Positions 14,817 to 24,192 are shown, numbered from the stretch's first letter. The stretch is 64,000 nucleotides of DNA from Streptomyces griseochromogenes (GCF_001542625.1 NZ_CP016279.1:10664001-10728000), one strand, 5' to 3'. Made by a program: numbers and translations. Notes: generated by a model from the letters alone, not told the origin.

Positions 14817-16802
14817 GTGACCCGGACCATCACCCCCCGCCTGCGGACCCTGGTGCTGCTGCTCCTCGCCGTCACCGGCGCGCTGCTCGCGGGCGCCGGA
14901 CCGGCCTCCGCGCACGCCGCGCTCACCGGCAGCGACCCCGCACAGGGGGTGGTGGTCGACAAGGCGCCCACCCAGGTGTCGCTCACCTTCTCCGAGAAGG
15001 TGGCGATGAACGACGACTCACTGCAGGTCCTCGACCCCAAGGGCAAGAAGGTCGAGGTCGGCTCGCCCGCCAACGTGAGCGGGACGACGTACGCCGTGCG
15101 GCTCAAGAGCGGCCTCGCCAAGGGCACCTACACGGTCGCCTACCAGGTCGTCTCGGCGGACAGCCACCCCGTCTCCGGCGCCTACACCTTCTCGATCGGC
15201 GCGCCCTCGCAGACCGTCGTCTCCGGCGTCGGGACCGCGGCGGGCGGCGGGGTCGTCGGCTGGCTCTACGGGTTCGGACGGTACGTCTCGTACGCCGGGT
15301 TCATCGTGCTGGCGGGCGGAGCCGCCTTCGTGCTGGCCTGCTGGCGGCGCGGCTCGGGCGTACGGGCCGTGCAGCGGCTCGTGGTCGGCGGCTGGCTCGC
15401 GCTCACCACGGCCACTCTGTGGCTGCTGCTCCTGCGCGGCTCCTACACCACCTCGGGCGCGTTCGGCGACATCTTCGACCTGGACCTGCTCGGCCAGGTG
15501 CTGCGGACCAAGACCGGCGCGGCGCTGGTCTCCCGGCTGCTGCTGCTCGCCGCCGCCGCGCTGTTCATCGCCGTCCTCTTCGGCGCCTACGCCCGCCCGG
15601 AACCCACCACCCTGAACGACGGCGCCACGCGCCGGCTGCCTGATTCCAGCGAGGAGGGCGAGGAGAAGCGCGACCTGACCTTCGGGCTCGCGATCGGCGG
15701 GGCGGTCGTGGCCGCCGGCCTCGCGGCGAGCTGGGCCATGGCCGAGCACGCCTCCACCGGGCTCCAGCCGGGCATCGCCATGCCCGTCGACGTCCTCCAT
15801 CTGCTGGCCGTCGCCACCTGGCTGGGCGGCCTCACCGCCCTGCTCGTCGCCCTGTACCGGGCGCCCGCGGACACCCCGATCGAGGCCGCCGCCGTCCGCC
15901 GGTTCTCCCGCCTCGCGTTCTGCTCCGTCCTCACCCTGGTCGCCACCGGCACCTACCAGGCCTGGCGCCAACTGGGCTCCTGGTCGGCGTTCACCGAGAC
16001 CCGGTACGGCCAGTTGCTGCTGGTCAAGATCGGTCTCGTGGCGCTGCTCGTGGGCATCGCGTGGATCTCGCGGCGCTGGACGGGACGACTCCCGGAGATC
16101 ACAGACAGCGCGGACACGACCGTCACCAAGAAGGCGAAGCAGCGCGAGAAGGAGCACGTCTCCGCGGCCAAGACCGCGTCCGGCGACACGAAGGGGACCG
16201 GCGGGGGCAAGCGGGCCGCCCAGCTCGCCCGGCAGCGAGCCGCGGTGGACGCCGCCCGGCTGAAGCGGCTGCGGGACGCCGACCCGAACCGCTTCGGCCT
16301 GCGCCGCTCGGTGCTCGCCGAGGCGGGCGTCGCGGTGGTGCTGCTCGCCGTGGCTACCTGGCTGACCCAGACCGAGCCGGGCCGCACCGAGCAGGAGGCC
16401 AAGGCCGCCGCCTCGTCCTCCGCCAGCTCTTCTTCCTCCTCGTCGTCGTCCTCGTCGTCCGGCGCACTGACCCTGGACATGCCCTTCGACACCGGCGGCA
16501 CCGACGGCAAGGGCCTCGTCCGGATCGATCTCGACCCCGCGCGCGTGGGCGGCAACGAGATGCACGTCTATGTCCAGCGGCCCAACGGACGCGCCTTCGA
16601 CATCCCCGAGGTGAAGGTCGCCTTCACCCTCACGGAGAAGAAGATCGGGCCGCTTCCCGTGAATCCCGACCACATCACCACCGGCCACTGGTCGGCGAGC
16701 GGCGTGCAGATCCCCATGGCCGGCGACTGGAAGATCGCCGTGACCGTGCGGACCTCCGACATCGACCAGGTGACCGTCTCCAAGAACGCGCAGATCGGCT
16801 GA
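14817..16802 (+). CDS. CopC-CopD fusion: copper-binding domain plus membrane domain (YcnJ-like)
   Basis: 661 residues; GTG start 8 nt after GGGAGG. The signal peptide ends at PASA, giving mature HAALTGSDPAQG, the CopC domain with an N-terminal His ligand and a second His in SADSHPVSGAY (about residues 33-130). About eight or nine transmembrane helices of the CopD domain follow (about 145-420). A basic cytoplasmic loop (KKAKQREKEHV, then AQLARQRAAV) separates the last helix, and a tract of twelve consecutive serines links to a C-terminal YtkA-like extracellular domain. It probably takes up copper from the extracellular chaperones. Co-transcription with the flanking genes is very likely (gaps of 13 and 8 nt). 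Confidence 0.92.
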   Translation: MTRTITPRLRTLVLLLLAVTGALLAGAGPASAHAALTGSDPAQGVVVDKAPTQVSLTFSEKVAMNDDSLQVLDPKGKKVEVGSPANVSGTTYAVRLKSGLAKGTYTVAYQVVSADSHPVSGAYTFSIGAPSQTVVSGVGTAAGGGVVGWLYGFGRYVSYAGFIVLAGGAAFVLACWRRGSGVRAVQRLVVGGWLALTTATLWLLLLRGSYTTSGAFGDIFDLDLLGQVLRTKTGAALVSRLLLLAAAALFIAVLFGAYARPEPTTLNDGATRRLPDSSEEGEEKRDLTFGLAIGGAVVAAGLAASWAMAEHASTGLQPGIAMPVDVLHLLAVATWLGGLTALLVALYRAPADTPIEAAAVRRFSRLAFCSVLTLVATGTYQAWRQLGSWSAFTETRYGQLLLVKIGLVALLVGIAWISRRWTGRLPEITDSADTTVTKKAKQREKEHVSAAKTASGDTKGTGGGKRAAQLARQRAAVDAARLKRLRDADPNRFGLRRSVLAEAGVAVVLLAVATWLTQTEPGRTEQEAKAAASSSASSSSSSSSSSSSGALTLDMPFDTGGTDGKGLVRIDLDPARVGGNEMHVYVQRPNGRAFDIPEVKVAFTLTEKKIGPLPVNPDHITTGHWSASGVQIPMAGDWKIAVTVRTSDIDQVTVSKNAQIG

Positions 16803-16810
16803 ACCCCACC

Positions 16811-18115
16811 ATGCCCGACCAGTCCATCCCCCAGGCCCGTACGTCCGACTCCGCGGCGCGGGAGCCGGGTTCCACGGCGCAAGAGCCCGCTTCCGGCAGC
16901 GGCCGGGGCGTCTCCCGGCGCGCGCTGCTCGGCAGCGCCGGCGCCACCGGGCTCGTGCTCGGCGCGGCCGGCGGGGCCGTGGGCTACGCGTCCGCGCCCG
17001 CCCAGGCCACTCCGCTGACCTCGGTGGGCTCGGGCCGGGCGATGTTTCACGGGAAACATCAGCCCGGCATCACCGAGGGCTTGCAGGCCCGCGGCCACCT
17101 CGTCGCCTTCGACCTGGCGGCGGGCGCGGGCCGCAAGGAGGCGGCGGCCCTGCTGCGCCGCTGGTCGGCGACGGCCGAGCGGCTGATGGCGGGCGAGGCC
17201 GCCCCGCACGAGGACACCGACGTGGCCCGGGACGCGGGCCCGTCGTCGCTGACGATCACCTTCGGCTTCGGCCACGGCTTCTTCGCCAGGACCGGTCTGG
17301 AGAAGCAGCGGCCGGGCGCCCTCGACCCCCTGCCCGACTTCTCCTCCGACCACCTCGACAAGGCGCGCAGCGACGGCGATCTGTGGGTGCAGATCGGCGC
17401 GGACGACGCCCTGGTCGCCTTCCACGCGCTGCGCGCCGTCCAGAAGGACGCGGGCGGCGCGGCCCGCGTCCGCTGGCAGATGAACGGCTTCAACCGCACC
17501 CCGGGCACCACCGCCCACCCGATGACGGCCCGCAACCTCATGGGCCAGCTCGACGGCACCCGCAATCCGAAGCCGGCCGACGCCGACTTCGACAAGCGGA
17601 TCTTCGTGCCCGCCTCCGGAGAGCCCGCGTGGATGGCGAACGGCTCCTACGCCGTCGTACGCCGTATCCGCATGCTGCTGGACGACTGGGAGAAGCTGTC
17701 GCTCACGGCCCAGGAGGCGGTCATCGGACGCCGCAAGACCGATGGGGCGCCGCTGTCCGGAGGCACCGAGACGACCCCGATGGACCTGGAGAAGGCCGAC
17801 GCCAAGGGCGAGTACGTCGTCCCTGTCAACGCGCACGCCCGGATCACCCGGCCCGACCGGAACGGCGGCGCCGCCATGCTCCGGCGCCCGTTCTCCTACC
17901 ACGACGGCATCGACGCGGACGGGACGCCGGACGCCGGTCTGCTGTTCGTCTGCTGGCAGGCGGACCCGCTGCGCGGCTTCGTACCGGTGCAGCGCAAGCT
18001 CGACCGCGGGGACGCGCTGTCGAGGTTCATCCGGCACGAGTCGAGCGGCCTGTTCGCGGTGCCCGGCGGTGCGGCCGACGGAGAGTACGTGGGCCAGCGG
18101 CTGCTGGAAGGGTGA
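16811..18115 (+). CDS. Tat-exported dye-decolourising peroxidase (DyP/EfeB family)
   Basis: 434 residues. The N-terminus has a twin-Arg signal (VSRRALLGSAGATGLVLGAA). The DyP fold carries FHGKHQPGI in the first half, the catalytic G-x-x-DG motif as GQLDGTRNP and the proximal haem His in VNAHARITRPD. It uses hydrogen peroxide to oxidise bulky substrates outside the cell. From memory, the S. lividans orthologue DtpA is needed, together with Sco and ECuC, for copper-dependent maturation of the oxidase GlxA; the gene order here is the same. A parS-like sequence lies inside the coding region at 17044. A small hairpin (18130-18145, CCACCC/GGGTGG) follows the stop. Confidence 0.93.
   Translation: MPDQSIPQARTSDSAAREPGSTAQEPASGSGRGVSRRALLGSAGATGLVLGAAGGAVGYASAPAQATPLTSVGSGRAMFHGKHQPGITEGLQARGHLVAFDLAAGAGRKEAAALLRRWSATAERLMAGEAAPHEDTDVARDAGPSSLTITFGFGHGFFARTGLEKQRPGALDPLPDFSSDHLDKARSDGDLWVQIGADDALVAFHALRAVQKDAGGAARVRWQMNGFNRTPGTTAHPMTARNLMGQLDGTRNPKPADADFDKRIFVPASGEPAWMANGSYAVVRRIRMLLDDWEKLSLTAQEAVIGRRKTDGAPLSGGTETTPMDLEKADAKGEYVVPVNAHARITRPDRNGGAAMLRRPFSYHDGIDADGTPDAGLLFVCWQADPLRGFVPVQRKLDRGDALSRFIRHESSGLFAVPGGAADGEYVGQRLLEG
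17044..17057. promoter_or_regulatory. parS-like site inside the DyP coding sequence
   Basis: GTTTCACGGGAAAC differs at one base from the Streptomyces parS consensus GTTTCACGTGAAAC and is flanked symmetrically by AT/AT (17042-17059). It encodes the residues FHGKH of a motif conserved in DyP peroxidases, so the match could be driven by the protein sequence. Confidence 0.45.
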
Positions 18116-18196
18116 TTCCGGGTTTGAAACCACCCGGTCGGGTGGCGCGCGTGCGATACAGGCGACGCGTGTCACGGCGGCCATTAGGGTGAGGAC

Positions 18197-19129
18197 ATGC
18201 CAGCGAGCTATGCGTATCTCGGTCCCGAAGGCACCTTCACCGAAGTCGCCCTGCGCACACTTCCGGAGGCGGCCACCCGGGAGCTGATCCCCTATGTCTC
18301 GGTGCAGTCCGCGCTGGACGCGGTGCGGACCGGCGAGGCCGAGGCCGCGTTCGTGCCGATCGAGAACTCCGTAGAGGGCGGCATCACCACCACCTTGGAC
18401 GAGCTGGTCGCGGGCGAGCCGCTGATGATCTACCGCGAGGTGCTGCTGTCGATCACCTTCGCACTGCTGGTCCGGCCGGGCACCACGCTGTCCGACATCA
18501 AGACGGTCTCCGCGCATCCGGCCGCCCAGCCGCAGGTCCGCAACTGGCTCAAGAAGAACCTCCCCGACGCCCACTGGGAGTCGGCCGCCTCCAACGCGGA
18601 CGCCGCGCGCCTGGTCCAGGAGGGCCAGTACGACGCCGCCTTCGCGGGCGAGTTCGCCGCCGCCCGGTACGGCCTCGAGGCCCTGGAGACCGGGATCCAC
18701 GACGCGGAGAACGCGCAGACCCGGTTCGTGCTGGTCGGCCGCCCGGCCCGGCCCGCCGCACCGACCGGCGCCGACAAGACCTCGGTGGTGCTGTGGCAGC
18801 GGGACGACCACCCCGGCGCCCTGCGTGACCTGCTCGGCGAGTTCGCCACCCGGGGCATCAACCTGATGCTGCTGCAGTCCCGGCCGACCGGCGCGGGCAT
18901 CGGCAACTACTGCTTCTGCATCGACGCCGAAGGCCATATCTCCGACCGGCGGGTCGCCGAGGCGCTGATGGGGCTGAAGCGGATCTGTCTCCAGGTGCGC
19001 TTCCTGGGCTCCTATCCACGCGCCGACATCAAGCCGGGCGAGGCCCGGCCCACCCTGACGGGGACCTCGGACGAGGAGTTCGTGGCGGCGGCCGACTGGG
19101 TGGCGCGCTGCCAGGACGGCCGCTTCTAA
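18197..19129 (+). CDS. pheA: Prephenate dehydratase
   Basis: 310 residues, a monofunctional enzyme converting prephenate to phenylpyruvate for phenylalanine synthesis. The PDT domain spans about 4-185: YLGPEGTFTE, IENSVEGG and the catalytic TRF in NAQTRFVLVG. The ACT domain spans about 200-280, with the Phe-binding GALRDLL motif; the second effector motif, usually ESRP, reads QSRP. TAGGGT at 18184-18189 is a -10-like hexamer 7 nt before the ATG, and GAGGAC also precedes it, so a very short or absent leader is possible. It stands alone; serS follows after a 550-nt gap. Confidence 0.95.
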   Translation: MPASYAYLGPEGTFTEVALRTLPEAATRELIPYVSVQSALDAVRTGEAEAAFVPIENSVEGGITTTLDELVAGEPLMIYREVLLSITFALLVRPGTTLSDIKTVSAHPAAQPQVRNWLKKNLPDAHWESAASNADAARLVQEGQYDAAFAGEFAAARYGLEALETGIHDAENAQTRFVLVGRPARPAAPTGADKTSVVLWQRDDHPGALRDLLGEFATRGINLMLLQSRPTGAGIGNYCFCIDAEGHISDRRVAEALMGLKRICLQVRFLGSYPRADIKPGEARPTLTGTSDEEFVAAADWVARCQDGRF

Positions 19130-19681
19130 CGCGGTCGTGGACCGCTTCAGGCTGGTCCTACCTGCATATCTTCGTTATCCACAGAAGTTATCCACAGGTC
19201 CGCTTCTCGACCTGGGGACAAGTCGACAGGGGCGGGCGACCCAGTCGACAAATCGCCCTGGAAGTCCCTCTTGGGGCCGCCGCCCCGCAAGTCACCCTTC
19301 GTCCACTCGTTTCCTTTGATTCATCTTTTGGAGCGACCCCTTTCCACCCGAAGGTGGGTGTCACCCCTGTTTAAGCAGGGAATTCTTCAGTCCGGCGGCC
19401 AGTACCGGAGTGATCAATTCCGAAGTCCACAGACTTTCCGCACAGCCTGTGGATAACTCTCCCGAGGGCGTGGATTCCTGTGGACAACCGCGTCCCCAAG
19501 TGCCGCTCCGCGCAAGGGAATCCGGTCAACCAGGCGTTCATCAGCTGCTACGTTCCAGGTAATGAGACGGCTTTTATTGACCGACTCAGACACTCTGCGC
19601 AATTACCCCATAACGGCACGTAAGCCATGAGTCGCCATAGTGAGTCGTGGCGCGTGAGCCGACACCGGTAGCCTTGGCCAC
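19130..19681. promoter_or_regulatory. Intergenic region with four DnaA-box 9-mers
   Basis: TTATCCACA at 19175-19183 and 19188-19196 (forward), TGTGGATAA at 19448-19456 and TGTGGACAA at 19479-19487 (reverse) form two convergent pairs about 250 nt apart. Between them the sequence is unusually AT-rich for this genome (19300-19420) with a small CCCTG/CAGGG hairpin at 19365-19380. No coding sequence is credible. The serS -10 element lies at the right end (TAGCCT, about 19669). Confidence 0.7.
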
Positions 19682-20959
19682 GTGATTGACCTTCGCCTGC
19701 TCCGTGAGGACCCCGACCGTGTGCGCGCGTCCCAGCGCGCCCGTGGAGAGGACGTCGCGCTCGTCGACGCTCTCCTGTCTGCCGACGAGCGGCGCAGGTC
19801 CTCCGGCGTCCGCTTCGACGAGCTGCGTGCCGAGCAGAAGCAGCTCGGCAAGCTGATCCCCAAGGCCACCGCCGACGAGAAGGCCGAGCTGCTCAAGCGC
19901 GCGGAGCAGCTGAAGGCCGACGTCAAGGCCGCCGACGCCGAGCGTGACGCCGCCGACACCGAGACCCAGGAGCTGCTCCAGCGGCTCGGCAACCTCGTCC
20001 ACCCCGACGTGCCCGTCGGCGGCGAGGAGGACTTCGTCACGCTGGAGACGCACGGCACCATCCGTGACTTCGGTGCCGAGGGCTTCGAGCCCAAGGACCA
20101 CCTGGAGCTGGGCCAGCGCCTCGGCGCGATCGACGTCGAGCGCGGCGCCAAGGTGTCCGGCTCCCGTTTCTACTTCCTCACCGGTGTCGGCGCCCTGCTG
20201 GAGCTGGCCCTGGTGAACGCGGCGATCTCGCAGGCCACCGCGGCCGGCTTCACGCCGATGCTCACCCCGGCGCTGGTCCGCCCGCAGTCCATGGCCGGCA
20301 CCGGCTTCCTCGGCCAGGCGGCCCAGGACGTCTACCACCTCGACAAGGACGACCTGTACCTGGTCGGCACCTCCGAGGTCCCGCTGGCGGCCTATCACAT
20401 GGACGAGATCCTCGACGCCGACCAGCTGCCGCTGCGCTACGCGGGCTTCTCCCCGTGCTTCCGCCGCGAGGCCGGCTCGCACGGCAAGGACACCCGGGGC
20501 ATCTTCCGTGTGCACCAGTTCGACAAGGTCGAGATGTTCTCGTACGTCACTCCCGAGGACTCGCAGGAGGAGCACAAGCGCCTGCTGGAGTGGGAGAAGC
20601 AGTGGCTGACCTCGCTGGAGCTGCCGTTCCGCGTGATCGACGTCGCCTCCGCCGACCTCGGCGCCTCGGCCTCGCGCAAGTACGACTGTGAGGCGTGGAT
20701 CCCGACCCAGGGCAAGTACCGCGAGCTGACCTCGACCTCGGACTGCACCGAGTTCCAGTCCCGCCGTCTGTCCATCCGTGTCCGCGAGGGCAAGCAGGTC
20801 CGCCCGCTGGCCACGCTCAACGGCACCCTGTGCGCCGTACCGCGCACGATCGTGGCGATCCTGGAGAACCACCAGCAGGCCGACGGCTCGGTGTACGTGC
20901 CCAAGGTGCTGCGCCCGTACCTGGGCGGCCGGGAGGTCCTGGAGCCCGTCGCCAAGTGA
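19682..20959 (+). CDS. serS: Seryl-tRNA synthetase
   Basis: 425 residues, the usual length of bacterial SerRS. The N-terminal part (about 1-110) is the two-helix antiparallel coiled coil that binds the tRNA-Ser long arm ([19 protein letters not shown], then [19 protein letters not shown]). The class II core follows: motif 2 [18 protein letters not shown] and motif 3 [18 protein letters not shown]. The start is GTG 19682 with TAGCCT 7 nt upstream and no Shine-Dalgarno, suggesting leaderless transcription. Its stop overlaps the GTG of the following HAD gene. A substrate tRNA-Ser gene lies 0.9 kb downstream on the other strand. Confidence 0.97.
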   Translation: MIDLRLLREDPDRVRASQRARGEDVALVDALLSADERRRSSGVRFDELRAEQKQLGKLIPKATADEKAELLKRAEQLKADVKAADAERDAADTETQELLQRLGNLVHPDVPVGGEEDFVTLETHGTIRDFGAEGFEPKDHLELGQRLGAIDVERGAKVSGSRFYFLTGVGALLELALVNAAISQATAAGFTPMLTPALVRPQSMAGTGFLGQAAQDVYHLDKDDLYLVGTSEVPLAAYHMDEILDADQLPLRYAGFSPCFRREAGSHGKDTRGIFRVHQFDKVEMFSYVTPEDSQEEHKRLLEWEKQWLTSLELPFRVIDVASADLGASASRKYDCEAWIPTQGKYRELTSTSDCTEFQSRRLSIRVREGKQVRPLATLNGTLCAVPRTIVAILENHQQADGSVYVPKVLRPYLGGREVLEPVAK

Positions 20960-21759
20960 GCTCCGGATTCCCCTTCCGTCTCATCGCCACCGACCTCGAC
21001 GGAACGCTCCTGCGCTCCGACGAGTCGATCTCGCGGCGCACCCGTGAGGCGCTCGCCGCGGCCACCGCGACGGGCGCGGCGCACATCGTCGTCACCGGAC
21101 GCGCGGTCCCCTGGACCCGGCACATCCTCGACGACCTCGGCTACGACGGCCTCGCCGTCTGCGGCCAGGGCGCGCAGGTGTACGACGCCGGGGAGCACCG
21201 CCTGCTGACGTCCGTGACCCTGGACCGGCAGCTGGCGGGCGTGGCCCTGGCGAAGATCGAGGCCGAGGTGGGCCCGCTGTACCTGGCGGCGAGCCGGGAC
21301 GGCCTGGACGGCGAGGTGCTGGTGGGGCCCGGCTACGCGACCAAGGGCGCGCTCCCCGCGACCCCGTTCACCGACGCGTCCGACCTGTGGACCGCCCCGC
21401 TGAACAAGATCTACATACAGCACCCGACGCTGAGCGACGACGATCTGGCGGAGGTGGCCCGCCGGGCGGCCGGTGGTTTCGTCACGGTCGCCATGGCGGG
21501 CGAGGGGCTCGTCGAACTCCTGCCGCTCGGCCTGTCCAAGGCCACGGGCCTGTCCCTCGCGGCTCGCCGCCTGGGCCTGAAGGCGGCCGACACGATCGCC
21601 TTCGGCGACATGCCCAACGACATCCCGATGTTCGCCTGGGCAGCCCGCGGGGTGGCCATGGCCAACGCCCACGAGGACCTGAGGGCGATAGCGGACGAGG
21701 TGACGGCCTCGAACGAGGAGGACGGCATCGCGGTCGTGCTGGAGCGGTTGCTGGGTTAG
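20956..21759 (+). CDS. HAD-superfamily phosphatase, Cof type
   Basis: 267 residues; its GTG (20956) overlaps the serS stop by 4 nt, so translation is coupled. HAD motif I is [11 protein letters not shown] at residues 7-17, motif II HIVVTGR near 45, motif III lysine in LSKATG near 195, and motif [13 protein letters not shown] near 215. The C2-type cap of the Cof subgroup lies between motifs II and III. Members dephosphorylate sugar phosphates or flavin precursors; the substrate cannot be read from sequence. A close paralogue lies at 32341. The conserved serS link may reflect only co-transcription. Confidence 0.9.
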   Translation: MSSGFPFRLIATDLDGTLLRSDESISRRTREALAAATATGAAHIVVTGRAVPWTRHILDDLGYDGLAVCGQGAQVYDAGEHRLLTSVTLDRQLAGVALAKIEAEVGPLYLAASRDGLDGEVLVGPGYATKGALPATPFTDASDLWTAPLNKIYIQHPTLSDDDLAEVARRAAGGFVTVAMAGEGLVELLPLGLSKATGLSLAARRLGLKAADTIAFGDMPNDIPMFAWAARGVAMANAHEDLRAIADEVTASNEEDGIAVVLERLLG

Positions 21760-21841
21760 CCGCGAGTCCCGTCGTGGGACTTGCGGACCGTCGCCGGCCC
21801 CGAGCCCTGAAATGCCGGCCAAGCCCCAGGGGCAACGTCTC

Positions 21842-21927
<86 letters not shown>

Positions 21928-22121
21928 GGGTGGGCGGCCCACGCGAGAGCGTCATCGCGTGCTCGAAGCGGCCGCCCCGGGCAGTCGGCGGCTCCACGGA
22001 GAGGTAATGGCTACTCCGGAGACCGCCGCGAACTGCCCTGTCGGGAGCTGGGCGTACTGCCGTGCATGGACATCGCCCGACTCCTCTCCCAGCTCGTGAC
22101 GCCGGGACGTTCCCGGCGGAA

Positions 22122-22142
22122 GGGGCACAACCACTGTGCCCC
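22122..22142. terminator. Hairpin between the tRNA-Ser gene and the small conserved gene
   Basis: GGGGCACA / TGTGCCCC, perfect 8-bp stem with loop ACCAC, preceded by a second hairpin GCCGGGA/TCCCGGC (22101-22117). It is probably the terminator of the minus-strand gene ending at 22167. The intervening 21928-22100 holds no credible gene. Confidence 0.6.
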
Positions 22143-22166
22143 CTCGCGGAGTCGAACGCCATCGAA

Positions 22167-22409
22167 TTACCGGCGGCGCCACCTGCGTCGGCGCGCCTTG
22201 CTGAAGAACCAGCCCGCCGGGGGCTCGTCGGACCGCCAGGGCTGCGGCTCCGGCTCCTCGGCACGCCAGCGGGCGGCGAGCATCCGGGCCCGCGCGGAGG
22301 GCTCGGAGGTCTCGGCGGACCGTACGAAGCTCTCGTCCAGGACCAGTTCGTCCCAGACGTCACCGTCGGCCCGCCCACGGGCGTCGTACTGCGGCGTCTC
22401 CTCCGCCAT
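22167..22409 (-). CDS. Small conserved actinobacterial protein of unknown function
   Basis: 80 residues from ATG 22409, with AGGAGG 6 nt upstream. The N-terminal half is acidic (MAEETPQYDARGRADGDVW, then ELVLDESFVRSAE); the C-terminus is strongly basic (FFSKARRRRWRRR), possibly for nucleic-acid or membrane binding. The middle resembles a short helix with ARARMLAARWRAEEPEPQP. I do not recognise a named domain. It lies 90 nt downstream of the ABC operon on the same strand and could be its last gene. Confidence 0.75.
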   Translation of the reverse strand: MAEETPQYDARGRADGDVWDELVLDESFVRSAETSEPSARARMLAARWRAEEPEPQPWRSDEPPAGWFFSKARRRRWRRR

Positions 22410-22498
22410 CTGCGGCCTCCTAGCCGTACATCCGCTCCGCCCAGTGTTCCCGGACCGAGGTGAAGTCCCCGTCAAGGCCGCCGGCGCCCGGTCGAGGC

Positions 22499-23218
22499 CT
22501 ACTCCTCGCCCGCCAGCGTCAGCGCGCGCAGCTTCTGGCCGGCGTACCAGGTGGCCAGGACGGTGACCGCGATCAGCAGCACCGTGGCGGTCGTCAGCCC
22601 GACGTCGGAGGTCACCAGGTCCCCGCCGGCGACCTTGTGGGCGACGGCGAGCGACCACTGCTGGACACTCAGGGTGCGCGCGCCGGGCACCAGGGAGCCG
22701 AACAGGGCCTCCCAGACGAGGGCGTAGACCAGTCCGAAGACCACGGCGTGCCGGGAGACCGTGCCGAGCAGCAGGAACAGCGCGGAGTAGGCGATGGAGG
22801 ACACCAGCGCGGCCACCGTGTAGGCGACGGCGACCTGCTGTCCGTTGCCGTTCAGGATCAGGCCCGCGATCAGCGTCGGCACCGCGGAGAACACCATGGT
22901 GACGGCGATCGCGACGATCAGCTTGGTGAAGATGATCGTCGGCCGCTTCAGCGGCTTGGACAGCAGGTAGACGACGGAGCCGTCGTCGATCTCCGGCCCG
23001 ATCGCTCCGGTGCCCGCGATGACGCCGATGATCGGCACCATGGTGGCGAGCGCGAACCCGCCGAGGACGTCGGCGGCCGTCTGGTCGTCCGCCCCGGTCA
23101 GGCCGCGCACGGCCACGGAGATCACGATGAGCAGCAGGGGCAGCGCGCCGAGGATGAGGGCCCGGCGGCGGCCGAGCAGGGCCCGGTAGGTGAGCCGGGC
23201 GACAGTGGGGTCGTACAT
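22499..23218 (-). CDS. ABC transporter permease (ABC-2 type)
   Basis: 239 residues with six predicted transmembrane helices, starting GALPLLLIVISVAVRGL and ending TATVLLIAVTVLATWYAG. The IGPEIDDGSVVYLLSKPLKRP segment is the coupling region seen in ABC-2 permeases of the NatB/CcmB sort. Start ATG with AGGAGG 6 nt upstream. The gene sits 10 nt after the ATPase gene at 23229 and is presumably its membrane partner. The substrate is unknown. Confidence 0.88.
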   Translation of the reverse strand: MYDPTVARLTYRALLGRRRALILGALPLLLIVISVAVRGLTGADDQTAADVLGGFALATMVPIIGVIAGTGAIGPEIDDGSVVYLLSKPLKRPTIIFTKLIVAIAVTMVFSAVPTLIAGLILNGNGQQVAVAYTVAALVSSIAYSALFLLLGTVSRHAVVFGLVYALVWEALFGSLVPGARTLSVQQWSLAVAHKVAGGDLVTSDVGLTTATVLLIAVTVLATWYAGQKLRALTLAGEE

Positions 23219-23228
23219 CTTCGGCCTC

Positions 23229-24140
23229 CTACGCCGCGACCAGGTACGAGAAGACGGACTCGAGGGACTCGTCGGACGGCGAGACCGTGAGCAGCCGGAT
23301 GCCGTGGTCGCGGGCGACCTTGGGCAGCAGGGCGGTGAAGCGGCCGAAGTCGACGGCCTGGATGCGCAGCGCGCCCTCGGTCACGTCCACCTCGATGCCG
23401 GACGTCGACGGGTCGGCGATCAGCGCGGCCGCGAGGGCGCGGTCGTCGCTGGAGCGCACCAGGTAGCGATGCGGGCGGTCGGTCATCAGGCGGCGGATCT
23501 TGCGGAAGTCGCCGCTGGCCGCGTGCCTTCCCGCGACGACGACCTCGATGTGCCAGGCGAGCTGCTCGACCTCCTCCAGGATGTGCGAGGAGAACAGCAC
23601 CGTGCGGCCCTCGTCGCCCATGCGCCTGAGGAGGTCCATCAGCTGCATCCGCTGGCGCGGGTCCATGCCGTTGAACGGCTCGTCCAGCAGCAGGAGAGAG
23701 GGGTCGTGGACCAGGGCGCTGGCCATCTTCACGCGCTGCCGCATGCCCTTGGAGTACGTGGCGATCTTCCGGTCCTGCGCGTACTCCATCTCGACCGTGG
23801 CGAGGGCCCGCGCGGCCGCCTTGGCGCCCAGTCCGTGCAGCTCGGCGTTGGCGACGACGAACTCGCGTCCGGTGAGGAAGTCGTACATCGCCTCCCGCTC
23901 GGGGACGATGCCGATGTGCTTGTAGATGGTCTCGTTGCGCCACACCGGCTGCCCGTCCAGGGTGACCGAGCCGGTGGAGGGGGCGAGGAAGCCGCCCATC
24001 ATGTTGATGAGGGTGGACTTTCCGGCGCCGTTGGGGCCGAGCAGGCCCGTGACGCCCGGGCCGATGGTCATCGTGATGTCGTTGACGGCGACCACGTTGC
24101 CGAACCAGCGGGAGACGTGGTCGATGCTGAGAGTGCTCAT
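23229..24140 (-). CDS. ABC transporter ATP-binding protein
   Basis: 303 residues. Walker A LLGPNGAGKSTLINMMGG near residue 40, Q-loop nearby, signature YSKGMRQRVKMASALVHDP near 135 and Walker B LLLLDEPFNGMDP near 155. The ABC-2-type C-terminal extension (about 220-300) is present. It pairs with the permease at 22499. Together with the two genes upstream it forms a four-gene, same-strand operon of two ATPase/permease pairs, probably exporters of a hydrophobic or peptide compound or a membrane stress system. Confidence 0.92.
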   Translation of the reverse strand: MSTLSIDHVSRWFGNVVAVNDITMTIGPGVTGLLGPNGAGKSTLINMMGGFLAPSTGSVTLDGQPVWRNETIYKHIGIVPEREAMYDFLTGREFVVANAELHGLGAKAAARALATVEMEYAQDRKIATYSKGMRQRVKMASALVHDPSLLLLDEPFNGMDPRQRMQLMDLLRRMGDEGRTVLFSSHILEEVEQLAWHIEVVVAGRHAASGDFRKIRRLMTDRPHRYLVRSSDDRALAAALIADPSTSGIEVDVTEGALRIQAVDFGRFTALLPKVARDHGIRLLTVSPSDESLESVFSYLVAA

Positions 24141-24192
24141 GGGCGCAGCCCATTCCTTGGAAGGGTGGTGGTGGGAGACGGGCTGGGCATGG

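Noticed and set aside
16430-16462. Run of TCC/TCG/TCT serine codons in the CopC-CopD gene as a possible frameshift or sequencing artefact
   Set aside because: The reading frame continues intact on both sides and mixed serine codons are used, so it is a genuine poly-Ser linker.
22131-22210. tRNA-like stretch (GAGTCGAACGCC) after the hairpin at 22122
   Set aside because: The T-loop-like word is present, but no acceptor stem or anticodon arm can be folded; it overlaps the 3' end of the small conserved gene.
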